NCBI GenBank assembly: GCA_021325575.1
Contig: JAJPGW010000010.1
Location: 358,184 to 422,183, forward strand
Origin: Gammaproteobacteria bacterium
GTDB taxonomy: Bacteria > Pseudomonadota > Gammaproteobacteria > DSM-16500
Reading direction: 5' to 3'
Length of the DNA: 64,000 nucleotides
Shown here piece by piece: positions 7,244 through 17,190 of this stretch. Every line of letters begins with the position of its first letter. Positions within the stretch are counted from its first letter, which is position 1. The position numbers were made by a program, and so were the translations under genes. The notes beneath the pieces are model-generated. The model saw only the letters and a program-made list of their open reading frames with translations. It made no database searches and was not told the origin of the DNA.

Positions 7244-9082
7244 TTATTCTTGATCCTCCAAGAAGCTACGCAACTGCTCCGAACGCGACGGATGACGCAA
7301 TTTGCGTAATGCTTTTGCTTCAGTCTGTCGAATGCGTTCGCGAGTCACATCAAACTGTTTGCCGACTTCTTCGAGCGTGTGATCCGTATTCATGTTAATA
7401 CCAAAACGCATACGCAACACTTTTGCCTCGCGCGGTGTCAGCGAATTTAAAATTTTCTGGGTTGCTTCGCTTAAACCACTGCTGGTGGCTGCTTCGATCG
7501 GAGATTCCTGATTGATATCTTCGATAAAATCCCCTAAATGCGAATCTTCGTCATCACCGATTGGTGTTTCCATGGAAATCGGTTCTTTCGCAATTTTCAG
7601 GACTTTTCGAATTTTATCTTCCGGTAAATCCATACGTTTGCTTAATTCCTCAGGCGTCGGTTCAACACCGGTTTCCTGCAACAATTGCCGTGAAATACGG
7701 TTTAATTTATTGATCGTTTCAATCATGTGCACTGGAATACGAATGGTGCGTGCTTGATCGGCGATCGAACGCGTAATGGCCTGACGAATCCACCAGGTTG
7801 CATACGTTGAAAATTTATAACCGCGTTGATATTCGAATTTATCAACTGCTTTCATCAAACCAATGTTGCCTTCTTGAATTAAATCCAAAAATTGCAAGCC
7901 GCGATTGGTGTATTTTTTCGCGATGGAAATCACGAGACGTAAATTGGCTTCGACCATTTCTTTTTTCGCGCGTCGTGCTTTCGCTTCGCCAATCGACATG
8001 CGACGGTTCACTTCTTTGATTTCTGCAATCGTCATTTTCATTTGTTCTTGCAGGGCAACCAGTTTTTTCTGTGAACGCTGGATTTCGCCTAAATATTTTT
8101 CGAGATCAATATAATAATTTTTGCTTTCGTGTTGCGTAAACCATTCCAGGTTGGTTTCATTGTTGATGAATGAACTGATGAAGGCTTTGCGCGGCATTTT
8201 TCCTTTGTTAACGCAAAGATTCATGATGTGACGTTCATGCATCCGAATTTCGTCAAGCAAGCTACGCATTTTGCGGGATAACTTATTAAATTGACGTGGC
8301 GCCAATTTAATGTCCATAAAATACTTGGCCAACGCTTCGCGTTTTTGCAGGGTTTTTTTATGAGTGATGCCGTTTCTTTTTTCTGAGGCAATCGCATCCG
8401 TATATAATTTACGTAATTCGGTAAAGCGCTCTTTGGCAATTTCAGGATCCGGTCCTGTTTCTTCGTCCAAGAATCCATCGCCGCCGGCTTCGCCTTCGCC
8501 GCCTTCTTCCTCTTCTTCGATGATGGCAACCGGTTTATCAATCGCGTCTTCATCGGCAAAAATATTCGGTTCCACATAACCGCTGATGATGTCACTTAAG
8601 CGATATTCGCCTCTTTCCACTTTGTCATAGTCTGCCAAAACATCCGCAATCATTTGAGGCTGGTAGGCGAGTGTCGTCAGCATCTGGTTCATGCCTTCTT
8701 CGATTCGCTTAGCAATCGCAATTTCGCCTTCGCGGGAGAGCAATTCAACACTGCCCATTTCACGCATATACATGCGGACTGGGTCGGTGGTGCGGCCAAA
8801 TTCGCTGTCGACTGACGCGAGAGCGGTCGCGACTTCTTCGGCGGCGACTTCATCGGCTTCAGCGGCTTCATTATCAGCCAGTAACAATTCATTTTCTTCA
8901 GGCGCAGTTTCGCCGACACGGATACCCATGTCATTGATCATGCTGATAATATCTTCGATTTGTTCGGGATCGGCGATATCAGGTGGGAGATGGTCGTTGA
9001 CTTCGGCGTAAGTTAAATAACCTTGTTCTTTACCCCGGGCGATTAATTCTTTTAAGCGTGATCGTTGTTGCTCTTGATCCAT
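7244..9082 (-). CDS. rpoD: RNA polymerase primary sigma factor RpoD (sigma-70)
   Basis: The 612-residue length and all regions match the primary sigma: region 1.1 at the N-terminus, region 1.2 ([11 protein letters not shown], about 100), the acidic gammaproteobacterial non-conserved insert (about 185-205, Glu-rich), region 2 with [20 protein letters not shown] and [11 protein letters not shown] for -10 recognition, region 3, and region 4.2 [18 protein letters not shown] for -35 recognition. It directs transcription of housekeeping genes. In related bacteria it is the last gene of the rpsU-dnaG-rpoD operon. Here dnaG lies 9.5 kb upstream with an opposite-strand island between, so rpoD must use a promoter in the 390-bp gap upstream of its start. 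Confidence 0.98.
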   Translation of the reverse strand: MDQEQQRSRLKELIARGKEQGYLTYAEVNDHLPPDIADPEQIEDIISMINDMGIRVGETAPEENELLLADNEAAEADEVAAEEVATALASVDSEFGRTTDPVRMYMREMGSVELLSREGEIAIAKRIEEGMNQMLTTLAYQPQMIADVLADYDKVERGEYRLSDIISGYVEPNIFADEDAIDKPVAIIEEEEEGGEGEAGGDGFLDEETGPDPEIAKERFTELRKLYTDAIASEKRNGITHKKTLQKREALAKYFMDIKLAPRQFNKLSRKMRSLLDEIRMHERHIMNLCVNKGKMPRKAFISSFINNETNLEWFTQHESKNYYIDLEKYLGEIQRSQKKLVALQEQMKMTIAEIKEVNRRMSIGEAKARRAKKEMVEANLRLVISIAKKYTNRGLQFLDLIQEGNIGLMKAVDKFEYQRGYKFSTYATWWIRQAITRSIADQARTIRIPVHMIETINKLNRISRQLLQETGVEPTPEELSKRMDLPEDKIRKVLKIAKEPISMETPIGDDEDSHLGDFIEDINQESPIEAATSSGLSEATQKILNSLTPREAKVLRMRFGINMNTDHTLEEVGKQFDVTRERIRQTEAKALRKLRHPSRSEQLRSFLEDQE

Positions 9083-9473
9083 AATCTCTTTGACCTATGT
9101 CGGTTAGGTAATAACCTGCTATTATAACCATTGTTTCTGTTTTGAACCAGAAGTATAGTCGAAAAATATAAAATGTGTTAATCAGCGGTGCATTTTTTTG
9201 ACAGCATAGTAAGTGCTTACGCGAAACGAATTTTAGCTTTATAAACCTTGCTAGCATTAGCGAAAAAATTGCATCTCGATGGAGCGGCCGATTTTCCCAT
9301 TGTGAAGGCATGAGATCATAGAATTACTCCTGTATTATCAATAAATTAAACGATATTAATCGCCAAAGTGACCTGCTCAAAAAATGATATAATTGAAGGG
9401 TAACTACTATTATTAAAACAAAGCATCTTTAATTCTTTTCACTGAATTGATTCCTGGAAAATCTAAGGACTCT
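9083..9473. other. 390-bp divergent control region between rpoD and the signalling island
   Basis: Non-coding gap from which rpoD (left) and the PAS-kinase gene (right) are read. A weak extended -10 element for the rightward genes is listed separately. A minus-strand open frame extending upstream of the rpoD start through 9311 shows no family signature and is best read as chance. No hairpin or repeat stands out. This gap marks one edge of the insertion that separated rpoD from dnaG. Confidence 0.5.
9385..9393 (+). promoter_or_regulatory. Candidate extended -10 promoter for the kinase/FIST/Kai island
   Basis: TGATATAAT at 9385-9393 is a perfect extended -10 (TGnTATAAT) about 80 bp before the chosen start of the first kinase gene. 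No good -35 lies 16-18 bases upstream, which extended -10 promoters can tolerate. It is the best promoter match in the gap, but evidence is sequence only. Confidence 0.4.
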
Positions 9474-11474
9474 ATGGGTGATAAAATAAGGGATAAAGAG
9501 ATTGAAGATATTATAAAAGACCTTCAGCTTAAATTAGCAGAGAAGGATGAGATTATACGCGCCATTCAAAATGGTGAAGTGGATGTTCTAGTCAAAAAGA
9601 ATCCTGAAAATAAAATAAATATTATTCCACTGAAGGGAGCCGAACTCACTTATCAGATTTTAATTGAATCAATGAATGAAGGTGCTGTTACCTTCATTAA
9701 AGATGGGACTATTGTTTACTGCAATAAAAAATTTTCTGAATTTGTAAAACTGCCTCCAGAAAAAATTATCAATACAAAGATTTTCAACTATATCGAACTG
9801 AACAAGAGCAAGAGTGCCATACTGAAAGAGTTAAGCAAAAATAATATAAAAGAAATATTTTTATTAAAAGCGCATGACAACACTACTAAAACCGTGATTT
9901 TTTCTTGTAAGCAACTGCAGCTCAATAAAGTTAGCGCCACCACCATAGTAGTAACTGATTTATCAGAGATCCAAGAAGCAGAACAAAGATATTCTACCTT
10001 GGTTGATAATGCGAGCTGCGGAATCATAATTTATGATTTTAATGGCGTTGTTATCGAAGCAAATAAACAAGCTGAAAAAATATTAGGCCGTACAAAAAAA
10101 CAAATGATTGGGTATGACCTAAGAAATTTTATGCCTATGTCAGAACAAGAGTATGCAACAACGCAGCTTAAAAAATTAATAAATACTAATATTGTTGGAC
10201 CTAATGATGCTCATTGGCTGCGCCCAAATGGAGAAATTAGAGACATCATTTACACAGCGACCCATATGATGTTTGGTGATAAAAAACTTTTATTAGGCAT
10301 ATTTAATGATGTTACTGAAAATAATCGTCTACGCTCTCAGGCATTATTAAACGACAAATTAGCTTCTGTTGGAACCATCGCAACGGGTATTGTTCATGAA
10401 ATCAATAATCCACTAACATGGCTAACCTCAAATTTAGTGTATTTAAAAGAAAAACTAAAAAACTTGAAAAGCAGCGACATCAACCAAGAGAAACAAAGAT
10501 TAAAATTTGAAGAAGTAATCGATGAATCAATTGAAGGAAGTAATAAAATTAAAGAAATAATTCAAGATTTAAAAGGATTTTCACGCATAGATGATAAACA
10601 CCTTGAACCTGTTGATATTAATAAAATACTTGATTCAGCTATAAAAATGACAAATTTTCAATTTAAAAATCGCATACAAATTAATAAAGACTTCGATAGC
10701 AATATCCCTTCTTTACTATTAAATAAAAACAAACTCCATCAAGTAGCTCTTAATTTGATTATAAACGCAACTCAATCCATGGATGAAAATAAAAAAAATA
10801 ATACGATTTTAGTTAAGTCCTACCTCAGAAATAGTCACGTTTGTATTGATGTGGCTGATACAGGAAAAGGGATTGCACCTGAAATTCTGCCCAGAATATT
10901 TGAACCTTTTTTTACAACTAAACCCGCAGGCGAAGGAACGGGTTTAGGACTTTCTCTTTGTTATGACATCTTAAAAAGTTTAGGTGGTAGTATTGATGTT
11001 AAAAGCGAGCTTGGAATAGGATCGATTTTTACGGTGAGTTTACCTGTCCATGCAGATTATCAAAAAACACCAGAAAGGAAAAAATTAAAAGAAACCGATG
11101 CTGGCAAAAAAATACTTGTAATCTATGATGATCGTTACATATCAAATAAAATTAATGAGAGTCTAAAAAATTACTATGATCTTACCATCATTCAAAATGC
11201 GCGCAATGCCTTGCAGACACTGGTTAAGAAACCAGATCAATTTGATTTGATTATATGTAATTTTGAGACGCCTGATATAGATGGTAAAGATCTTTATGAA
11301 TTTACAGCTTCCCATAATTCCAAACAGCGATTTATTTTTACTACCGATGCTTTAAAAAGCAAAGTTATCTCAAATTTTAGTAAAAATAAAAAAAATATTA
11401 CTTTTATCAAAAATAATTTCTTACCAAACCAATTATTAAATGCGGTTGATAAAATGCTGATTCAACAATATTAA
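9474..11474 (+). CDS. Double-PAS sensor histidine kinase with degenerate C-terminal receiver domain
   Basis: Soluble kinase (no membrane segment). The start at 9474 is chosen over a TTG at 9447 because AAGGA lies just upstream. A short coiled coil with the motif [11 protein letters not shown] (often found ahead of PAS domains) is followed by PAS 1 (about 55-155) and PAS 2 (about 165-285). The transmitter comes next: H-box [12 protein letters not shown] with phospho-accepting His308, N-box [11 protein letters not shown], and G-boxes [10 protein letters not shown] and [10 protein letters not shown] near 487. From about 544 on lies a receiver-like domain whose phospho-acceptor position reads [12 protein letters not shown], that is Asn596 instead of Asp, so it should not accept phosphate. 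It opens a plus-strand run with the FIST gene 37 bases downstream. Confidence 0.88.
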   Translation: MGDKIRDKEIEDIIKDLQLKLAEKDEIIRAIQNGEVDVLVKKNPENKINIIPLKGAELTYQILIESMNEGAVTFIKDGTIVYCNKKFSEFVKLPPEKIINTKIFNYIELNKSKSAILKELSKNNIKEIFLLKAHDNTTKTVIFSCKQLQLNKVSATTIVVTDLSEIQEAEQRYSTLVDNASCGIIIYDFNGVVIEANKQAEKILGRTKKQMIGYDLRNFMPMSEQEYATTQLKKLINTNIVGPNDAHWLRPNGEIRDIIYTATHMMFGDKKLLLGIFNDVTENNRLRSQALLNDKLASVGTIATGIVHEINNPLTWLTSNLVYLKEKLKNLKSSDINQEKQRLKFEEVIDESIEGSNKIKEIIQDLKGFSRIDDKHLEPVDINKILDSAIKMTNFQFKNRIQINKDFDSNIPSLLLNKNKLHQVALNLIINATQSMDENKKNNTILVKSYLRNSHVCIDVADTGKGIAPEILPRIFEPFFTTKPAGEGTGLGLSLCYDILKSLGGSIDVKSELGIGSIFTVSLPVHADYQKTPERKKLKETDAGKKILVIYDDRYISNKINESLKNYYDLTIIQNARNALQTLVKKPDQFDLIICNFETPDIDGKDLYEFTASHNSKQRFIFTTDALKSKVISNFSKNKKNITFIKNNFLPNQLLNAVDKMLIQQY

Positions 11475-11511
11475 CGGAGTATTTGCGACAACTAATGCGT
11501 GGGGTGTCATT

Positions 11512-12672
11512 ATGAAAATAGAAACTTTTTATTATACAAAAAAAGACGGCTGGTCAATAAAGAATTTTCCAGAAATGGATTCTGAGAATACATTAGTACT
11601 CCTTTTCTGTGACCCTGAATATATTAATGATCCTACCCCCATTGATCAAATTGCAAAATCCTATCCTAAATCGAAAATCATGGGCTGTTCAACGGCGGGC
11701 GTCATTTTTGATTCTAATATTTTGGATGGCATTATTTCTGTTGCCGTTCTTCGTTTTGAAAAAACCCAATTAGAAATTTCTCAACATTCAATTGAATCTG
11801 CAGAAGACTCTTTGAGAGTGGGCAAGGAAATCACACAGAAATTACTAAAACCTGAACTTCGCGGAATTTTTATCTTATCAGAAGGAACGAAAATTAACGG
11901 CACCGACCTAGTCAAAGGAATGGCTGAGGCAACACCGCTTAATAAAAATATCATCATCACTGGCGGTTTAGCGGGCGATGGGATTCATTTCAAAAAAACA
12001 TGGGTCATTTATCAAGGAAAAATACTTCTTAACGCTGTTGTTGCGGTTGGTTTCTATGGTGATCATATCCAAATCGGCCATGCAGCATATGGGGGGTGGG
12101 ATATTTTTGGCCCTGAACGCGTGATCACACGTTCTGATAAAAATACATTGTATGAACTTAATGAACAACCCGCGCTTGAACTTTATAAAAGATATCTCGG
12201 AGAGAAAGCCGCAGGACTTCCCAGTACGGGTCTTTTATATCCTCTAGCAATTCGTAAAAATTCAGATGATCAACATATTTTAGTTCGAACGATATTAGGG
12301 GTAGACGAGAAAGAACAATCACTCACTTTTGCTGGTGAAATGCCGCTAGGTTACTCTGCACAACTGATGCGTGCAAACTTTGATAGATTAATTATGAGCG
12401 CTGGCGAAGCGGGAGTTGCCGCACGTAAGATGATAACTTCGAAGGAAACAAACGATCCAAATCATGTGATTTCAATTGCTGTGAGCTGTGTAGGTAGGAG
12501 ATTAATTCTTGGCGAAAGAACAGAAGAAGAAACAGAGTCGGTATTAGAATCACTCCCTCCTGGCACTAAACAGATAGGTTATTATTCGTATGGCGAAATA
12601 TCGCCTTTTTCAGATGGAACCTGTGATCTTCATAACCAAACCATGGCGCTAACGCTATTGTATGAAAGTTAA
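11512..12672 (+). CDS. FIST-domain sensory protein
   Basis: The 386-residue protein matches the FIST_N/FIST_C family from end to end. The N-terminal half contains the hallmark GCSTAG (near residues 58-63) and ITGGLAGDG; the C-terminal half contains TFAGEMPLG, SCVGRRLILGERTEEE and IGYYSYGEISPF. FIST domains are predicted small-ligand sensors, possibly for amino acids, usually encoded next to histidine kinases, diguanylate enzymes or chemotaxis proteins. No membrane segment is present, so it acts in the cytoplasm. It lies between two PAS kinases with short gaps (37 and 18 bases) and a good RBS for the next gene, indicating one operon and a likely role as input to those kinases. Confidence 0.9.
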   Translation: MKIETFYYTKKDGWSIKNFPEMDSENTLVLLFCDPEYINDPTPIDQIAKSYPKSKIMGCSTAGVIFDSNILDGIISVAVLRFEKTQLEISQHSIESAEDSLRVGKEITQKLLKPELRGIFILSEGTKINGTDLVKGMAEATPLNKNIIITGGLAGDGIHFKKTWVIYQGKILLNAVVAVGFYGDHIQIGHAAYGGWDIFGPERVITRSDKNTLYELNEQPALELYKRYLGEKAAGLPSTGLLYPLAIRKNSDDQHILVRTILGVDEKEQSLTFAGEMPLGYSAQLMRANFDRLIMSAGEAGVAARKMITSKETNDPNHVISIAVSCVGRRLILGERTEEETESVLESLPPGTKQIGYYSYGEISPFSDGTCDLHNQTMALTLLYES

Positions 12673-12690
12673 TTAAACGGTGAGGGTCTA

Positions 12691-14112
12691 ATGGATTTAC
12701 ACAAATTATTAAAACGTCAACTTAAAAAGGTAGGGTTAGATGAAAATACTTTCCCAACTACAATAGAGGATTGGCAACAATTCATTGATTGCGTCAATAA
12801 ATCGTATCACCAAGCAGATATGGATCGTTATCTTCAGGATCAATCGATGATGATTGTAACAACTGAAATGAATGAACTGAATGATAAGCTAAGCACTTTG
12901 CAAAAGGTTGGTCACCTTGGCTATTGGCATACTAATTTAGTCACCGGAGTTAGAACCTGGTCAAAAGAACTTTATACTATGTTTGGCTTGCAATTAGGAA
13001 TGCCCGTACCAAAACTAGAAAAGATTTATGAAATGATACATGAAGATGACTTGGTTTTTTTTAAAAAATACCGCGAGCAAGCCATTTCAAATAACATACC
13101 CTTTGAAATGGAAATACGATTCAAGAAATTGGATGGCACAAACAGGTATAATTGGTATTACTTAATTGGCTATCCACATATTTCTACGGGAACTAATCAA
13201 AAGATACTTCACCACATCGTCATGGATATTCATCGTCACAAACTTAACGAAGATAAAATTGCTACGCTGCAAAAAGCTGTCATTCAATCTGAAAAAATGG
13301 CCATCATAGGACAGCTTTCCGCAGGAATTGCGCATGAAATTAATAATCCGTTAAGCTACGCATTAGGTAACATGAGTATATTACAGGCAAGATTGCAGTT
13401 AATATTAAAAATACTTGATGCATACCAAACCCTGATGAGTGAGATTCAAAAGCATCAGTTTTCTTCACTCAAAGAATATAACGATAAAATTTTAGGATTA
13501 ATTAATCATAAAAATCTCCCTAAACTCATTACCGATTTGAATGATATCATCACTGAATCAACCGATGGCTTATTACGCATAAAAGACATTGTTTCGAAAA
13601 TGCAAAATTTTGCAGGAACAGAAAAACCGCGGATGGATCTGATAAACATTAATGATTGCATACTGTCTGCTATTGAAATGGTCAACAAAGAATCATCAAA
13701 CTGTCGAATTCAGAAAGAGTTATCAGACCTCCCCTCTATTTTGGGTTCTTACTCTCAATTAGTCATTGTATTTGTTGATCTATTATTAAATGCTCAACAA
13801 GCCATTCAGGAAAATCGAAAAAATGGTACGATCCGTGTGACCTCAAAAGTGGTAAATTCAAAAATTCGTGTATCGATTTCGGATAACGGTATTGGTATTC
13901 CCCCAGAAAATTCATCTAAGATTTTTACGCCATTTTTCACCACTAAACCAACGGGGTCAGGTACTGGACTTGGGCTCGCAACGGTTTATGGCATTGTGAA
14001 ATTACATGATGGAACTGTAACATTTGAAAGTGAAAATGAAAATGGTTCGATCTTTACGATCGAACTGCCAATCAAACAAACCCCTGATGGTCAATCCTCG
14101 GGAGAATCATAA
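12691..14112 (+). CDS. PAS-domain sensor histidine kinase
   Basis: Soluble 473-residue kinase with a GAGGG RBS before the ATG. Residues about 1-60 are helical; a PAS_3-type fold follows (about 70-190: [10 protein letters not shown] ... [12 protein letters not shown] ... [11 protein letters not shown]). A linker coiled coil leads to the H-box [19 protein letters not shown] with His215, the N-box [16 protein letters not shown] and the G-boxes [10 protein letters not shown] and [15 protein letters not shown]. The HEINNPL type is that of NtrB-like kinases. Its stop shares a base with the next start (TAATG, 14110-14114), so it is translationally coupled to the receiver-kinase hybrid, its probable phosphotransfer partner. 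Confidence 0.92.
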   Translation: MDLHKLLKRQLKKVGLDENTFPTTIEDWQQFIDCVNKSYHQADMDRYLQDQSMMIVTTEMNELNDKLSTLQKVGHLGYWHTNLVTGVRTWSKELYTMFGLQLGMPVPKLEKIYEMIHEDDLVFFKKYREQAISNNIPFEMEIRFKKLDGTNRYNWYYLIGYPHISTGTNQKILHHIVMDIHRHKLNEDKIATLQKAVIQSEKMAIIGQLSAGIAHEINNPLSYALGNMSILQARLQLILKILDAYQTLMSEIQKHQFSSLKEYNDKILGLINHKNLPKLITDLNDIITESTDGLLRIKDIVSKMQNFAGTEKPRMDLININDCILSAIEMVNKESSNCRIQKELSDLPSILGSYSQLVIVFVDLLLNAQQAIQENRKNGTIRVTSKVVNSKIRVSISDNGIGIPPENSSKIFTPFFTTKPTGSGTGLGLATVYGIVKLHDGTVTFESENENGSIFTIELPIKQTPDGQSSGES

Positions 14113-15221
14113 TGGACAAAAATACATTATTATTAATTGATGATGAGGAAATGATATTGCGCTCTTTACAAAGAGTGCTAGAGGATGATGGATATGAAAT
14201 CCTCACAGCAACCAGCGGACAAAATGCATTAAAAATATTATCTGATACGCCAGTACAGGTTATTATTTCAGACCAACGCATGCCAAATATGACTGGATCA
14301 GAACTCTTTGCTCAAGTTAAAAAGAAATATCCCGAAACGATTCGAATTATATTAAGTGGCTATACGGATTTTGAAGCAGTGAAGAGCGCAATTAATGATG
14401 GCGATATTTATAAATTTTTAAATAAACCGTGGGATAATAATTTATTACGTAAAATGGTTAAGGAAGCCTTTGAAATTTATAAACATCAAACGAAAAGTCC
14501 AGAAACGATCACGAAGGAAGCGGAAGCGGAAGTTAAACGATTACAAGAAGAATTCCTAGCAAACATATCACATGAAATTCGAACACCTCTTAATGGGATT
14601 CTCGGATTTGCTGAACTATTAAATAAGGGTGTAGTCGATCCGCTTTCTCCGGAACACAAAGAATATCTAGGCGATATCCTGACAAGTTCCCAAACACTTT
14701 CAAAATTACTTATTAATGCGCTTGATTTATTACAAGCTGAACCAGATACAATGGACTTTCATCCAGAAAAAGTTGATCTCGATAAACTGATCGCTGAGGT
14801 AAAAATTGAATTTACTGAAATGGCCAATAGGAAAAATATATCCGTCACTACGGCGGTAGACACTCCTCCAGTCACGACCGACCCAGAAAAACTTAAACAA
14901 GTACTGACATTGCTCGTATCAAATGCGATTAAATTTACAAATCGAGGTGGGCATATTGAAATTATTGCTCGCTCTGAATCAGACTCCAAATTTCGAATTG
15001 AGGTAAGAGATAATGGAATTGGTATTAATGATCAAGATAGAGAGAAACTATTTAAACCTTTTAAACAATTGGATATGGGCGCTGGAAAGAAATTCCAAGG
15101 TGCGGGTCTTGGATTAGCGTTAGCAAAACGCATTATTGAACTTCAAGGCGGAGAAATAGGGGTTAACAGCCAGATTGGGAAAGGAAGTGTTTTCTTTGTT
15201 GTGTTACCTTCTCAATCTTAA
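14112..15221 (+). CDS. Response regulator-histidine kinase hybrid (REC-HisKA-HATPase)
   Basis: Residues 1-125 are an intact receiver: acidic pair DDEE (10-13), phospho-acceptor Asp54 in IISDQRMPNMTG, switch residue in ILSGYTD and the KPW lysine. A short helical linker leads to the transmitter with the H-box LANISHEIRTPLNG (His154), the N-box LVSNAIKFTNRGG, and G-boxes DNGIGINDQD and GAGLGLALAKRI. An N-terminal receiver ahead of its own kinase core suggests that phosphate from the coupled upstream kinase controls this kinase. No DNA-binding or cyclic-di-GMP output domain follows, so the final target is not obvious; the downstream KaiC is a candidate by position only. A 92-base gap separates it from kaiC. 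Confidence 0.92.
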   Translation: MDKNTLLLIDDEEMILRSLQRVLEDDGYEILTATSGQNALKILSDTPVQVIISDQRMPNMTGSELFAQVKKKYPETIRIILSGYTDFEAVKSAINDGDIYKFLNKPWDNNLLRKMVKEAFEIYKHQTKSPETITKEAEAEVKRLQEEFLANISHEIRTPLNGILGFAELLNKGVVDPLSPEHKEYLGDILTSSQTLSKLLINALDLLQAEPDTMDFHPEKVDLDKLIAEVKIEFTEMANRKNISVTTAVDTPPVTTDPEKLKQVLTLLVSNAIKFTNRGGHIEIIARSESDSKFRIEVRDNGIGINDQDREKLFKPFKQLDMGAGKKFQGAGLGLALAKRIIELQGGEIGVNSQIGKGSVFFVVLPSQS

Positions 15222-15241
15222 GGCTAGCAATTATTGGCTGA

Positions 15242-15272
15242 TTTATAAATTTATATTGGGTATATTTATAAA
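15242..15272. promoter_or_regulatory. AT-rich imperfect palindrome upstream of kaiC
   Basis: TTTATAAATTTATAT and ATATTTATAAA flank TGGGT about 42 bp before the chosen kaiC start, in the only sizeable gap (92 bp) of the signalling island. It also contains TATATT and TATAAA hexamers. This could be an operator or a promoter for kaiCB-phr independent of the kinases. The AT-rich composition makes chance pairing plausible. Confidence 0.3.
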
Positions 15273-15313
15273 CAAAGCGTTTTATTTAGCGCATAATGAT
15301 GGAGATAACCGTA

Positions 15314-16912
15314 ATGGCTAAAAAAAATGGAAAGGCTCATCAATTAGAATTTATAGCAAAATCCCCGACAGGAATTAATGGACTTGATGAAATCACTTAT
15401 GGAGGACTACCTAAAGGGCGGCCCACTCTGGTATGCGGTAACCCGGGTTCCGGTAAATCATTATTTGCATCTGAATTTTTGTTACATGGTGCTAGAGAAT
15501 ATAATGAGCCTGGCCTTCTGGTATCATTTGAGGAATCAGAAAGTGAAATCATAAAAAATGTTGCATCATTAGGATTTGATTTTAAAAAACTAATTGCCCA
15601 AAAGAAGCTTGCAATCAATCATATTTATATTAATCGCGATGACTTTGATGAAGTGGGCGCCTATAATTTAGATGGAATATTTATTCAACTCAATCATATC
15701 GTGAAAAATCTGAAGATAAAGCGCATAGTCATTGATACAATAGAAGTCCTCTTTGGTAATTTTGCAGATCAATCTATTTTGCGAACAGAAGTACAGCGTC
15801 TTTTTCGTTGGATAAAAGAAAACAATCTAACTGCTATCATCACAGCAGAAGCTGGAAGGAACTCATTAAGTCGATACGGTCTAGAAGAATATGTCGCCGA
15901 TTGTGTGATTTTATTGGATAATCGCCTTGAACAACAAGTATCAACGCGACGTCTTCGCATCATTAAATATCGCGGATCAAATCATAGCACCAATGAATAT
16001 CCTTTCTTAATTGGTAAAAATGGAATTTTAGTTTTACCCATTTCTACATTACATCTTGCTTATCGAGCTTCAAATCAACGCGTATCATCGGGGATTAAAC
16101 ATTTAGATACTATGTTTGGAGGTAAAGGATATTATCGAGGAAGCAGCATACTTATTTCAGGTGTCGCGGGTTCGGGTAAAACAAGTTTTGCCGCTGCTTT
16201 CGCAAATTCAGTCTGTAAAGAAGGTCAGCGGTGCTTATATTTCGCTTTTGAAGAATCGATCAGCCAAATGAAGCGTAATATGAAATCGATCGGCATTGAT
16301 TTAGGCTATTGGATTAAAAAAAATCTTCTTTACATTCATTCAGAACAACCTTATTCGCATAGCATAGAAGGTCATTTGGTTGCAATGTTCGATTTAATTG
16401 AAAAAATAAACCCCCATGCCGTAATAATTGATCCAATCAGTAATCTAAAAGAAATTGGTAATGCAAAAGAGGTTAAGGCATTCTTTGCTCGTTTAATTGA
16501 CTATCTGAAAATGAAACAAATTACTATACTCTCAACCAGTCTAGTAAGTGAAAATATCTATTCCCACCAGAATAAAGATAATGTTTCTTCGCTAATGGAC
16601 ACATGGATCTTATTACAAAATATAGTAGACAACGGTAAACTGAATCGTGGAATTATGATTCTTAAATCGCGAGGCATGAAACATTCCAATCAGCTAGGTC
16701 AAATGATCTTGAGCCCACAGGGAATTAATTTAATAGATGTACAAACTGGCAGAATAGCACACAAAGCAAACGGAGGCATGGATCTTGCGATCGCTCAGGA
16801 TAGTTTATCGAAAATAAGGAAGACTAAAACTCTCTCCGATATTTCTAATCTTCAGATGGCAGATGTCTCAAATTCAAGAACGCGGATCAAGCCCAGGAGT
16901 GCCAAGAAATGA
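15314..16912 (+). CDS. kaiC: KaiC-like double-domain RecA/DnaB-type ATPase
   Basis: Two tandem KaiC domains in 532 residues, close to the cyanobacterial KaiC length. Domain 1 has Walker A GNPGSGKS (42-49), the catalytic Glu pair in VSFEESE and Walker B IVIDTIEVLF. Domain 2 has GVAGSGKTS (283-291), AFEESIS and VIIDPISNL. The position of the cyanobacterial autophosphorylation pair Ser431-Thr432 reads VSSLMDT here (Ser425-Ser426), so both sites are hydroxyl residues. KaiC-family proteins are autokinase/ATPases that, with KaiB, act in timing or stress adaptation; Legionella carries kaiBC without kaiA. The start at 15314 is preferred over 15296 because GGAG lies 9 bases upstream. Its stop overlaps the kaiB start (ATGA). 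Confidence 0.93.
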   Translation: MAKKNGKAHQLEFIAKSPTGINGLDEITYGGLPKGRPTLVCGNPGSGKSLFASEFLLHGAREYNEPGLLVSFEESESEIIKNVASLGFDFKKLIAQKKLAINHIYINRDDFDEVGAYNLDGIFIQLNHIVKNLKIKRIVIDTIEVLFGNFADQSILRTEVQRLFRWIKENNLTAIITAEAGRNSLSRYGLEEYVADCVILLDNRLEQQVSTRRLRIIKYRGSNHSTNEYPFLIGKNGILVLPISTLHLAYRASNQRVSSGIKHLDTMFGGKGYYRGSSILISGVAGSGKTSFAAAFANSVCKEGQRCLYFAFEESISQMKRNMKSIGIDLGYWIKKNLLYIHSEQPYSHSIEGHLVAMFDLIEKINPHAVIIDPISNLKEIGNAKEVKAFFARLIDYLKMKQITILSTSLVSENIYSHQNKDNVSSLMDTWILLQNIVDNGKLNRGIMILKSRGMKHSNQLGQMILSPQGINLIDVQTGRIAHKANGGMDLAIAQDSLSKIRKTKTLSDISNLQMADVSNSRTRIKPRSAKK

Positions 16913-17190
16913 AAAAAAATCAGAAATGGATACTTATTTTGTATATTGCAGGCCAAACACCTAGGTGCATTGAAGCGTTACACAATCTTAAACTGATATG
17001 CAAAGAAAGTTTTCCCGGTAAGTATCAGATTAAAATTGTTGATTTATTAAAGCATCCTCAATTGGCGCAAGACCATCAAATAGTGGCGATTCCTACTGTG
17101 ATTAGACAACTTCCAAAGCCAATTAAAAAAGCCATTGGCGATCTTTCGGATAAAGAACGAGTCATTGTTGGGCTCGAGATGCGCAGATGA
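16909..17190 (+). CDS. kaiB: KaiB-like thioredoxin-fold protein
   Basis: The 93-residue protein matches KaiB along its length: LYIAGQTPRCIEALHNLK, then IKIVDLLKHPQLAQDHQIVAIPTVIRQLPKPIKKAIGDLSD and a VGLEM end. These are the conserved AGxTP, DVLKxPxLA, PTL and GDLSD blocks. KaiB binds KaiC and, by changing fold, restrains its kinase phase in cyanobacteria. No kaiA is present in this window, as in Legionella and other non-cyanobacteria. The gene overlaps kaiC upstream and phr downstream, each by four bases (ATGA), so the three proteins are translationally coupled. Unlike the usual kaiB-kaiC order, kaiC comes first here. Confidence 0.95.
   Translation: MKKNQKWILILYIAGQTPRCIEALHNLKLICKESFPGKYQIKIVDLLKHPQLAQDHQIVAIPTVIRQLPKPIKKAIGDLSDKERVIVGLEMRR

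Noticed and set aside
9030..9311. Minus-strand open frame extending upstream of rpoD
   Set aside because: It overlaps the rpoD start in another frame, has no family motif or RBS and a composition unlike its neighbours; best read as chance.
11102..11474. Functional receiver domain ending the first PAS kinase
   Set aside because: The phospho-acceptor Asp is replaced by Asn, so it is treated as a pseudo-receiver.
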